NCBI GenBank assembly: GCA_024230695.1
Contig: JAAERC010000143.1
Span: forward strand, 1 to 6,779
Length of the DNA: 6,779 bases
Reading direction: 5' to 3'
Source of the DNA: Candidatus Zixiibacteriota bacterium
GTDB taxonomy: Bacteria; Zixibacteria; MSB-5A5; GN15; PGXB01
The notes under the pieces were generated by a model. The model did no database searches, was not told where the DNA came from, and worked only from the letters and a program-made list of their open reading frames with translations. Made by a program: the position numbers and the translations under genes. Shown here piece after piece: positions 1 through 6,666 of the stretch. The first letter of the stretch is position 1; every line of letters begins with the position of its first letter.

Positions 1-741
1 GTGGTGGATATTAATACCGGAAAAGTTATCGGGGTCAGTCCTAACATCCCGGGATGGGTTGGGACCAAATTGGGTTCGCATCTGAAAGAGTATCTAAACC
101 TGCCAGTATATGTTGATAATGATGCCAATTCAATGGCCCTAGGTGAGCTTCGTTTTGGTGCGGCGAAAAGATTTGATAATATTCTTTGTATAACAGTTGG
201 AACTGGAATCGGCGGCGCGGTTATAATAAATAAAGAACTTTGGCGAGGAAGTAATTTCTCAGCCGGTGAATTAGGACATATTGTTATTGATTACAATGGG
301 CAAAAATGTGACTGCGGAAACACTGGTTGTTTGGAGAAATATTGCACTGGACCGGCCATGTTAAAATTGGCATCCGAAAAATTAAAGGACGGTATGACCA
401 ATACAATGAAAGAGATATTATCAGATAATATAGAAAACCTTAGTATAAAAAAACTTTTCTCGGGGGCCAAAAAAGGCGACGAGATAGCTCTGTCAATAAT
501 AGATCAATCGGCCAAAATCCTTGGGGCGGGACTATCAGGTATCATAAATCTGCTTAATCCTGAGGCAATTGTGTTTGGTGGCGGTGTTATTGATGGCGGG
601 GCCGGATATATTGAGATCGTTGGAGCAGAAATTCGAAAACGATCTTTTGCAACAGCTACTGAGAATCTCAGGATAGTAAAGGCCGAGTTGGGCAATAATG
701 CCGGATTTATAGGCGCCGGACTTTTGGGTGAATATAAGTAA
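1..741 (+). CDS. ROK-family kinase/regulator (glucokinase-like), 5' partial
   Basis: This is the C-terminal part of a ROK-family protein; most members phosphorylate glucose, another hexose or an N-acetylated amino sugar with ATP in the cytoplasm. Residue numbers count from the first codon here. The catalytic aspartate lies in the NDAN motif (Asp41). A glycine-rich phosphate loop GTGIGG is at 67-72. The ROK zinc site is complete: ELGH (His93) and CDCGNTGC (Cys103, Cys105, Cys110), followed by Glu112. A second glycine loop, VFGGG, is at 191-195. The family is usually about 300-320 residues and begins with a DxGGT ATP-binding motif. That motif is absent, and residue 1 aligns with the family's middle, so the true start lies left of the window and the GTG at base 1 is not the start. 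An N-terminal helix-turn-helix, which would make it a NagC/XylR-type repressor, cannot be excluded. It ends in tandem stops TAA TAG. The family call is firm and the substrate is unknown. Confidence 0.93.
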   Translation: MVDINTGKVIGVSPNIPGWVGTKLGSHLKEYLNLPVYVDNDANSMALGELRFGAAKRFDNILCITVGTGIGGAVIINKELWRGSNFSAGELGHIVIDYNGQKCDCGNTGCLEKYCTGPAMLKLASEKLKDGMTNTMKEILSDNIENLSIKKLFSGAKKGDEIALSIIDQSAKILGAGLSGIINLLNPEAIVFGGGVIDGGAGYIEIVGAEIRKRSFATATENLRIVKAELGNNAGFIGAGLLGEYK

Positions 742-813
742 TAGAGAATTAATTATTTTAACGATAATAGCACAATGTTATTAATAATGAAAACTTAGGA
801 TTGGGCATTTAAT

Positions 814-1347
814 ATGGGTATTATTGGAACCATTTTAGGGGTATTGCTAAATTTATACTTTGGTTATGCTTGCTATAAATTGGCAAAAAAGAAAAATAGA
901 GATTACGTCGCTTGGGCATTTGGTGGACTGACAATAGGCTTTATTGCATTGATTATTCTTCATTCAAACGAAAAACTAGAGGAACCAAATACGACGGAAA
1001 GCATTCGTATTAATAGACTGGCGATTTCGGGAATTATCTTGGGTTGTACATTTTTACTTTATTCAGTTGTTAATATTATTCTTTCATTTTTGGATAAAAC
1101 CCAACAAAATATTGGGGATGACATGATATTCCTAATTTACGGTTTGATAATTGTGACAACATGTACAGCATTTATGAAAAGACAAAAATGGGGATGGATC
1201 GGCTATACCGCTATTTTGGGGCTCATTGTTATTCTAACCGCTTTGGGGACGATCGATATCTATGGAATTATCCTTGGATTGTTGTCTCTTCTGGCATTAG
1301 TTTGGATTCTAACACCCTCTGTGAGAAAACTATACTTTTCTTCCTAA
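814..1347 (+). CDS. Hypothetical polytopic membrane protein, six predicted helices
   Basis: I do not recognise this 177-residue protein. Hydrophobic stretches suggest six membrane segments, at about residues 2-22, 31-50, 68-92, 104-121, 126-146 and 147-167. A basic loop (KLAKKKNR, 22-29) follows helix 1, an acidic loop (53-63) follows helix 2, and a basic tail (RK, 171-172) closes the protein. By the positive-inside rule the loop after helix 1 should be cytoplasmic. I see no catalytic motif, cysteine cluster or signal peptide. The ATG at 814 is the first usable start: ATG at 787 and TTG at 801 run into stops at once. Its ribosome site is weak, since AGGA at 797-800 lies 13 bases upstream. It starts 72 bases after the ROK gene on the same strand, so co-transcription is possible, but nothing in the protein links it to sugar metabolism. 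Confidence 0.75.
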   Translation: MGIIGTILGVLLNLYFGYACYKLAKKKNRDYVAWAFGGLTIGFIALIILHSNEKLEEPNTTESIRINRLAISGIILGCTFLLYSVVNIILSFLDKTQQNIGDDMIFLIYGLIIVTTCTAFMKRQKWGWIGYTAILGLIVILTALGTIDIYGIILGLLSLLALVWILTPSVRKLYFSS

Positions 1348-1354
1348 AAATAGA

Positions 1355-1382
1355 TTGACAACAGCCGAAATATAGATACATT
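1355..1382 (+). promoter_or_regulatory. Candidate sigma-70-type promoter for tRNA-Phe
   Basis: A perfect -35 hexamer TTGACA (1355-1360) is followed after 16 bases by TACATT (1377-1382), which matches four of six positions of the -10 consensus. Transcription would begin near 1389, about 17 bases before the mature tRNA 5' end, a normal tRNA leader length. The call rests on consensus matching and position only. Confidence 0.6.
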
Positions 1383-1405
1383 AGCAGGAACAAAATATTC
1401 GACCT

Positions 1406-1478
<73 letters not shown>

Positions 1479-1500
1479 TTTTTTTATGTCCAAAATTAAT

Positions 1501-2397
1501 CTAACCGAAAGTTATCAGAAGAACACCTATTATCGCCAAAACAATACATACGATTTTAATAAGATTTAGGGGCTCCTTAAGAAATATCGCCGCAAAAATA
1601 AAAATAAAGATATTACTGGTTTGGTTTAAAGCCGCCGCGGTTGATGCCTGCGTATATTTCATCCCGGCCAGCCAAAGGATCATAGCCACGTAAGCGCCGA
1701 GAAACGACCCTGACAATGTATAGAGCCATCCTTTTCCACCAATCGCAGAGAATGCAATTTTCTTGCGCTGAGGATGAAACAGAAACACAATTAATAATAC
1801 AATCAAACCGCCTATTAATCGAATCTCTGTGGCCCAAAGAAGTGGCGATTGATCAAGTAGCGGCTTTATCATTACAATTCCCACGGCCATTGTTCCCATA
1901 CCAAGAACACCATATAGTAATCCGACAAAAAAATCCCGCCTGGACACCTTACCTCTCCCCTTTTTATGGGTCGCCGCCAAAACAGCCGAAAGAACCAAAA
2001 CGACGCCAAGCACTTGTATCAATGAAAATGATTCGCCCAGCCATAGTAACGATAAGGAAATAATAAATGGGCTATACAAACAATCAACTATCGCCGTCAT
2101 TCCGGCCCCAATAAGATTGAGACATTTAAAAAATAAAGTGTCAGCAATCCCAATGCCCAAGGCGCCACTTAATATCAATAGCCAGTAATCACTTGCCGGA
2201 ACAGGTCGGAATAATGATTCACCCAAAATTAACATCGTCAGGAAAAATAATGTAAACGCAAGGATATTTTTATATGTATTAAGAGCGATTGGATGAACCG
2301 ATTCGCCGCTTTTTTTAAAAAGGATTACAGCCAAACCCCAAATAATGGCAGTTGTAAGGGCAAAAGTCTCACCAAGATATGTTTGAACTAAATCCAT
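1501..2397 (-). CDS. EamA/DMT-family transporter
   Basis: This inner-membrane protein of the drug/metabolite transporter superfamily has 298 residues, the usual length for two tandem EamA domains of five helices each. Domain 1 spans about residues 10-141 and domain 2 about 155-297. They are joined by a short basic loop (HKKGRGKVSRR, 144-154) that should lie in the cytoplasm. Each repeat ends in the typical pattern of a helix closing in GES (121-123) or LKEPL (273-277), followed by a hydrophobic helix. Family members export or import amino acids, purines or other small metabolites; the substrate cannot be told from sequence. The start at 2397 is supported by GGGAAGGA four bases upstream (2402-2409, minus strand). 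Another ATG, at 2401, is in a different frame and stops after ten codons. The gene is monocistronic, convergent with the tRNA and divergent from the TPR gene. Confidence 0.93.
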   Translation of the reverse strand: MDLVQTYLGETFALTTAIIWGLAVILFKKSGESVHPIALNTYKNILAFTLFFLTMLILGESLFRPVPASDYWLLILSGALGIGIADTLFFKCLNLIGAGMTAIVDCLYSPFIISLSLLWLGESFSLIQVLGVVLVLSAVLAATHKKGRGKVSRRDFFVGLLYGVLGMGTMAVGIVMIKPLLDQSPLLWATEIRLIGGLIVLLIVFLFHPQRKKIAFSAIGGKGWLYTLSGSFLGAYVAMILWLAGMKYTQASTAAALNQTSNIFIFIFAAIFLKEPLNLIKIVCIVLAIIGVLLITFG

Positions 2398-2401
2398 TCA
2401 T

Positions 2402-2409
2402 TCCTTCCC
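2402..2409 (-). promoter_or_regulatory. Ribosome binding site of the EamA transporter
   Basis: GGGAAGGA on the minus strand lies four bases before the ATG at 2397. It overlaps no coding sequence and decides between two nearby ATGs: the one directly adjacent (2401-2399) is too close and opens only a short frame. Confidence 0.6.
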
Positions 2410-2444
2410 AGACAAATTTCAGTAGTCGGCAATAATAAATCGCC

Positions 2445-2472
2445 AATGTAGGTTGAAATTCAAATAAGTCAA
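2445..2472 (-). promoter_or_regulatory. Candidate promoter for the EamA transporter, with a palindrome in the spacer
   Basis: On the minus strand TTGACT (2472-2467) is followed after 16 bases by TACATT (2450-2445). This is the same -10 hexamer and spacing as the tRNA-Phe promoter. The predicted transcript start is near 2438, giving a leader of about 40 bases. The spacer contains the perfect 11-base palindrome TTGAAATTCAA (2453-2463), which could be an operator. The call is by consensus only. Confidence 0.5.
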
Positions 2473-2521
2473 TAGCCAGCATTTAAAACCATCACTTTAT
2501 CGTATATATATAATTTTACTA

Positions 2522-2551
2522 TTGACAAGGTTAATAAAATGGCGGAATATT
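2522..2551 (+). promoter_or_regulatory. Candidate promoter for the TPR lipoprotein gene
   Basis: A perfect TTGACA (2522-2527) is followed after 18 bases by AATATT (2546-2551), which matches four of six positions of the -10 consensus. A start near 2558 would leave a leader of about 80 bases before the ATG at 2640. The -35 element is strong. The -10 is ambiguous, because GAATAT with a 17-base spacer overlaps it. Confidence 0.45.
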
Positions 2552-2624
2552 AATAGGCGGAAAGGGAAAATTCAAATCCAGACAGATTATTGTATCGTCG
2601 TCTGGAAAGTATGGAGTAAAAAAT

Positions 2625-2639
2625 AGGAGACAGATGTAA
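2625..2639 (+). promoter_or_regulatory. Ribosome binding site with adjacent start-stop ATG-TAA
   Basis: AGGAG (2625-2629) lies ten bases before the ATG at 2640 and four bases before another ATG at 2634. That upstream ATG is followed at once by TAA (2637-2639), in the same frame as the gene. The real start must therefore be 2640, but ribosomes could also load on the minimal ATG-TAA unit. Confidence 0.6.
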
Positions 2640-4088
2640 ATGCTTGATAGGTATTTTATACAAAAATTTTTGGCGATTATTATAGTAATCAGTTTGATAT
2701 TAGGATGTGGCCAGGTTTCCAATGATATCACTTTTACTACAAAATCAGATAAAGCATTAGATATCTTTCTGGATGGATTAAGCAAAAATGAAAATTTTTA
2801 CAATGATGAAGCACGTGCACTTTTTGGAAAAGCGGTCGAGTTGGACCCCGAATTTGCAATTGCATATTATTACTGGGCGATAACGTCTGCCACTCAAGAT
2901 GATTTTCAATCTCGGTTATCCCGTGCTGTTGAGTTAATTGATAAAGCATCGAAGCCGGAACGACTGGTTATTTTGAGCCAAAAGGCATTAAATGATGATA
3001 GTAGCGGACTGGCTCTGGAATATTTGCAGCAATTAGTAGAAGTCTGCCCCAATGGAAAGCGGGCGCATCTTTTCCTGGGTATTTATTATTTCGGACAACA
3101 GGAATGGACTCTGTCGATTGACGAAATGAACGTAGTTATTTCTTTGGACCCCAATTATGCTCCGGCTTATAATATGTTGGGTTATGCTTATGTTAACACT
3201 GGCAAGTACTCCGAAGCGATCAGTGCTCTGAAAAAATACTCCGACTTACGCCCTGCGGACCCCAATCCTCATGATTCTATGGGAGAGATATTTCTTATCA
3301 TCGGGGATCATGATAATTCGATCAAGCATTATACAATGTCTTTGAAACTGGAATCTGATTATGTCCCATCAAACGCGGGCCTTGGACATAATTATATTTT
3401 TATGGGGGATTTTGAAAAAGCCCGGAATGCGTATAATGATATTCTTATAAATGCCAGTAGTACCGCCGATACAAATACAGCCTATTTCTGGAATGCAATC
3501 TCATATATTTATGAAGGACAAAGTGAGAAAGCTATCGGAGTACTAAAAGAGCAACTTGATCACGCCAAAATATTAACAGACATCTATACTCAAGCCTTGA
3601 TCCATGGCCGTATGGCCGCAATTTATAGAGAAATGAGTGAGTTTGAATTGGCTTTGCAGGAATGTGCTAATATGAGAGAAATAGCGGAACGCCCTGATAT
3701 GCAACCAGGGATCAAGGAAAATTATGATCGTAACTACCTATTCACCGAATCAATCGTTTATACTCGTCTCGGAAAAAAGGAAATGGCTCTCGCGAAGTTG
3801 GATTTATTTAAAATATCGGCGCATGCCTCCAAAAGTAATATTACACTGAAAAACTATCTTGGTCTGGAAGGAGTTTTGGCCTATTGGAATCGTGATTACA
3901 ATGTTGCCATCAAGGCTCTTAAGGATACCAATCCACTTAATCAATATTTTAAATATTATCTTGGCTTATGTTATTTGAAGATCGGTGAAGAAGATGAGGC
4001 GCATGAAATATTTAATGAGATTGTTGATTTTAATCGAAATGGCTTATTATACTCGTTTGTTCGTCCGATTGTCGTAAAGATGCTATAA
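2640..4088 (+). CDS. TPR-repeat lipoprotein of unknown function
   Basis: The 482-residue protein begins with a lipoprotein signal peptide: basic residues Arg4 and Lys9, a hydrophobic core (10-21) and a lipobox ILGC with the lipidated cysteine at 23. It should be anchored to a membrane on the periplasmic side. The rest is a helical solenoid of tetratricopeptide repeats. The clearest units are at about 140-171, 174-207, 208-241 and 242-275, with typical spacing of Gly/Ala, aromatic and Pro residues such as SLDPNYAPAYNMLGYAY. More divergent units lie at about 41-75, 282-315, 403-430 and 435-468. Such domains bind other proteins and have no catalytic motif; the partner is unknown. An in-frame TAA directly upstream fixes the start at 2640. 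The gene stands alone, between the divergent transporter and a hairpin terminator. The lipoprotein and TPR calls are firm and the role is open. Confidence 0.9.
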   Translation: MLDRYFIQKFLAIIIVISLILGCGQVSNDITFTTKSDKALDIFLDGLSKNENFYNDEARALFGKAVELDPEFAIAYYYWAITSATQDDFQSRLSRAVELIDKASKPERLVILSQKALNDDSSGLALEYLQQLVEVCPNGKRAHLFLGIYYFGQQEWTLSIDEMNVVISLDPNYAPAYNMLGYAYVNTGKYSEAISALKKYSDLRPADPNPHDSMGEIFLIIGDHDNSIKHYTMSLKLESDYVPSNAGLGHNYIFMGDFEKARNAYNDILINASSTADTNTAYFWNAISYIYEGQSEKAIGVLKEQLDHAKILTDIYTQALIHGRMAAIYREMSEFELALQECANMREIAERPDMQPGIKENYDRNYLFTESIVYTRLGKKEMALAKLDLFKISAHASKSNITLKNYLGLEGVLAYWNRDYNVAIKALKDTNPLNQYFKYYLGLCYLKIGEEDEAHEIFNEIVDFNRNGLLYSFVRPIVVKML

Positions 4089-4108
4089 TTATAAATTGTA
4101 CAAATTTT

Positions 4109-4141
4109 AAGGCCGTTATTCATAATTAATAACGGCCTTTT
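4109..4141. terminator. Rho-independent terminator between convergent genes
   Basis: A perfect 12-bp stem pairs 4109-4120 with 4128-4139 (AAGGCCGTTATT and its complement) around a seven-base loop. On the plus strand TTTT (4138-4141) and then alternating TA follow, which suits termination of the TPR gene 20 bases after its stop. On the minus strand the stem is followed by AAAATTTG, so its action on the flavoprotein operon, which ends at 4183, is less certain. Confidence 0.8.
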
Positions 4142-4182
4142 ATATATACATAATCCCAATAATCAATTATATCACTGTGAAA

Positions 4183-5853
4183 CTATCTCATAGTACCAAT
4201 ATAGTGAGAGGTCAATTGTTTTTCCTTTGTCCTGGCATCAGTATAATCAGGAAGTAACATAGGAGCGACCTTATCTTTCGGGATATCAGCCTTTTCAGCC
4301 TCCTCATTATACTTAACAACATGCTCCAAAGTTAATTTGCTTCCATTGGCATTTTCTTTGGCATATGAAGATGCGCTCTTACCAGCTATTCTGCCATAAA
4401 CAATAATATCCAGAAGTGAATTACCCATCAGACGATTTTCACCATGAATACCGCCGCCAACTTCACCGGCAACAAATAGTCCCGGCAATGATGTATGACC
4501 GGTATTCTTAAATTCCAATCCGCCATTTTGATAATGCAGAGTCGGATAAATCAGCATTGGCTCTTTTGAGATATCAATACCAAATCGTTTGTATAAAATA
4601 TATTTGCCCGGGAACTCCCGTTCAACTGTGCCCGGTCCGGCCAGATCTTCAATCATCGGAGAATCGAGCCAAATACCAACCTTACCGGTTGGTGTAGGGA
4701 CACCCTTGCCATCTTCGACACATTCCTTAATAATCGAAGCCGCTTCAACATCACGAGGTTCACGTTCATTGACAAACTGATTACCTTCAATATTAACCAG
4801 ATTGGCGCCAGAACCACGGAATTTTTCGGTAATCAAAATGCCTTCCGCCTGTTCTGGGAATACAATTCCAGTAGGATGATACTGCACTGTATGCAAGAAA
4901 CATACTTTGACACCAGCGCGGTATGCCATCACAATACCATCAGCAGTTGCACCATAGTGATTGGTCGTCATAAATCCCTGGATATGTAAACGACCACTGC
5001 CACCAGTAGCCATAACCACCGCTTTTGCCTTGACCGTAATATACTCTTCGGTTTCCATATTATACAGAACGGCACCGGCGCATTCGCCTTTTTCATTTAG
5101 AATCAATTCTACTGCCGGAGAAAACTCAAGGACCTGAATATTATCAGAGTGATTACGAGCCTCATCACGAACAGTTCTCATAATTTCCGCGCCGGTAATA
5201 TCAGCCGCATAATGCATCCGCTTCCGGGATGTACCACCACCATGAATCGTTTTCATCGTTCCATCAGGGTACTTGGAGAAATTACATCCCTGACTCTCAA
5301 GCCATTTGATGGCACCGGGAGCATTGTTTGCCAATGTTTCAGCAAGTTCGGGAACATTATTAAAATGCCCGCCGCCCATAATATCAAGATAGTGAAAATA
5401 TGGAGAATCTTTATGGCCTTTGGTAGCGGCCTGAATTCCACCCTCAGCCATCATTGTGTTGGCATCACCATGTCTTAATTTTGTGGCAATAATAACTTTG
5501 TTACCATCCTGCGCGGCCAGAATTGCCGCTGAGGTTCCGGCACCGCCTCCGCCAAGAATTAAAATATCGGTCTCATAATCGGTTTTGCTAAGATCAACAT
5601 CAGCCGGATTGACTCGGCTATGTGCCTCAAGTACCTCGGCCATCTCATGAGCGATTTTATATCCCTTACTTGGTCCGATTGTCAACTCGTGGCGACCTTC
5701 ATCTTTAAAATCTGGGTGGTATTTTAGTCTATCTGTGCGAGCATCAAGCGAAAGAAAAGGCACTTCTTCATTTTTTTCTTTACGGGCAACCCTCTCGGCA
5801 CGGGTGCTCTCTACAACTTTGATAAGTTCTTTTAATTGTTCCGGGTACGGCAT
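4183..5853 (-). CDS. sdhA: Succinate dehydrogenase/fumarate reductase flavoprotein subunit, non-covalent FAD type
   Basis: This is the catalytic FAD subunit that interconverts succinate and fumarate. An extra N-terminal segment of about 95 residues precedes the Rossmann fold, whose LGGGGAG motif is at 100-106. The dicarboxylate site is complete: HPTG (His326), RGSG (346-349), the proton-shuttle arginine in PRD (Arg367), His440 in LHYQNGG, and Arg474 in NRLMGNSLLD. The ungapped match of ANTMMAEGGI (131-140) to the SHTxxAxGG motif of classical SdhA/FrdA puts Asn132 where those enzymes have the FAD-linking histidine, so FAD should be held non-covalently, as in Shewanella Fcc3. Only about 65 residues follow the last active-site helix, so the usual C-terminal helical domain is much reduced. 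The start has GAGGA five bases upstream (5859-5863). It lies 28 bases after the Fe-S gene in the same operon. Whether it works as a dehydrogenase, quinol:fumarate reductase or thiol:fumarate reductase is not settled. Confidence 0.93.
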   Translation of the reverse strand: MPYPEQLKELIKVVESTRAERVARKEKNEEVPFLSLDARTDRLKYHPDFKDEGRHELTIGPSKGYKIAHEMAEVLEAHSRVNPADVDLSKTDYETDILILGGGGAGTSAAILAAQDGNKVIIATKLRHGDANTMMAEGGIQAATKGHKDSPYFHYLDIMGGGHFNNVPELAETLANNAPGAIKWLESQGCNFSKYPDGTMKTIHGGGTSRKRMHYAADITGAEIMRTVRDEARNHSDNIQVLEFSPAVELILNEKGECAGAVLYNMETEEYITVKAKAVVMATGGSGRLHIQGFMTTNHYGATADGIVMAYRAGVKVCFLHTVQYHPTGIVFPEQAEGILITEKFRGSGANLVNIEGNQFVNEREPRDVEAASIIKECVEDGKGVPTPTGKVGIWLDSPMIEDLAGPGTVEREFPGKYILYKRFGIDISKEPMLIYPTLHYQNGGLEFKNTGHTSLPGLFVAGEVGGGIHGENRLMGNSLLDIIVYGRIAGKSASSYAKENANGSKLTLEHVVKYNEEAEKADIPKDKVAPMLLPDYTDARTKEKQLTSHYIGTMR

Positions 5854-5881
5854 ATCTATCCTCGTCTAATTAATTTTTAAA

Positions 5882-6628
5882 TTAAAGTCCTACATTTTCC
5901 TTTGGGGTCCAGTCTTCGCCGCCAGTGGCAGGTTCCAACTCACGGGCCGAGTAGGTTTCTTTAAGCATATCAACATCCATAGCCTTTAGCCCATTAAGAC
6001 TTTCCTGATATCTTCCACCATCAATATTGGCCACCATTGTTTTCAAATGTTCCGCCTGTGGCGTCAGGTAACGACCATTGATCCGTCGAGCCAATTGCGC
6101 GATATGGTATTGCGGCAGTTCGCCCATACAACGACTGGCGCATAAGCCACACTGAATACAGTCAAAAGAAATTTCCGCAGCTGCTTTGATATCACCACGT
6201 TTGAGTGCTGCGATATAATCCATCACCTCAACATCCATCGGGCAAACTTTACTACAAGCATTACAGGCGACACATCGGAACAATTCCTGATATAAATCAA
6301 ATACTTCTTCCGGTTTTCCCGTCATTTCTTCAAAGTTATATGTTGACCTAAGGGCCGGATAAAACGGGATCTGAGTTAGATACATCTCCGGCTCAACAAC
6401 TGTCTGACATGCTAAACCTGACATAATTTTATAACTGCCCGGTTTACGATACACCGTACTGCAGGCACCACAAACACCGCCGCGGCAACCACAACCTCGA
6501 ATATACTTATATCCGGCATATTCAATTGCTTTCATGATTGTCAGCGTTTCAGGCACCTCATATTTTTTCCCCATGATATATATGGGAATCATTTTGGCCT
6601 CGATCTTAACTGATTTCACATCTGTCAT
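5882..6628 (-). CDS. sdhB: Iron-sulfur subunit of succinate dehydrogenase/fumarate reductase, with two [4Fe-4S] motifs
   Basis: This 248-residue electron-transfer subunit has an N-terminal plant-type ferredoxin domain (about 12-90), whose [2Fe-2S] ligands are Cys48, Cys53, Cys56 and Cys74; Cys46 is an extra cysteine just before them. A C-terminal helical ferredoxin domain follows with two motifs: CVACNACSKVCP (Cys119, 122, 125, 129) and CIQCGLCASRC (Cys157, 160, 163, 167). Both have the CxxCxxCxxxC spacing of [4Fe-4S] clusters, as in HdrC and TfrB-type proteins, rather than the classical SdhB pattern with a [3Fe-4S] cluster. It should pass electrons between the flavoprotein and the HdrB-like subunit encoded just upstream. 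A tail of about 60 residues (188-248) has no motif I know. ATG 6628 is supported by GAGG (6634-6637). It is preceded by a 38-base gap and followed by a 28-base gap, so the three genes form one operon. Confidence 0.92.
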   Translation of the reverse strand: MTDVKSVKIEAKMIPIYIMGKKYEVPETLTIMKAIEYAGYKYIRGCGCRGGVCGACSTVYRKPGSYKIMSGLACQTVVEPEMYLTQIPFYPALRSTYNFEEMTGKPEEVFDLYQELFRCVACNACSKVCPMDVEVMDYIAALKRGDIKAAAEISFDCIQCGLCASRCMGELPQYHIAQLARRINGRYLTPQAEHLKTMVANIDGGRYQESLNGLKAMDVDMLKETYSARELEPATGGEDWTPKENVGL

Positions 6629-6666
6629 ATTTGCCTCATATCTCTAATAAATAAATTATCATTTAA

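Noticed and set aside
742..813. Possible terminator or regulatory hairpin between the ROK and membrane protein genes
   Set aside because: Only imperfect AT-rich inverted repeats are present, with no GC-rich stem and no T-run.
1161..1358. A 65-codon plus-strand frame inside the membrane protein gene
   Set aside because: It overlaps the 814-1347 gene in another frame, has no convincing ribosome site, and its composition looks like an out-of-frame shadow.
1716..2063. A 115-codon plus-strand frame opposite the EamA gene
   Set aside because: It is the antisense shadow of a clear two-domain transporter; no ribosome site and no recognisable protein features.
2503..2514. TATATATATAAT, containing a perfect TATAAT (2509-2514), as a plus-strand -10 element
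   Set aside because: No acceptable -35 hexamer lies 15-19 bases upstream, and AT-rich intergenic DNA makes TATAAT common. The TTGACA just downstream gives a better promoter.
2541..2562. Direct repeat GGCGGAA (2541-2547 and 2556-2562) around the -10 of the TPR gene promoter
   Set aside because: Seven bases repeated twice with a 15-base period is too little to claim an operator; there is no third copy and no symmetry.
5149..5478. A 109-codon plus-strand frame opposite the flavoprotein gene
   Set aside because: It lies fully inside a strongly conserved active-site region on the other strand, so the coding signal belongs to the flavoprotein.
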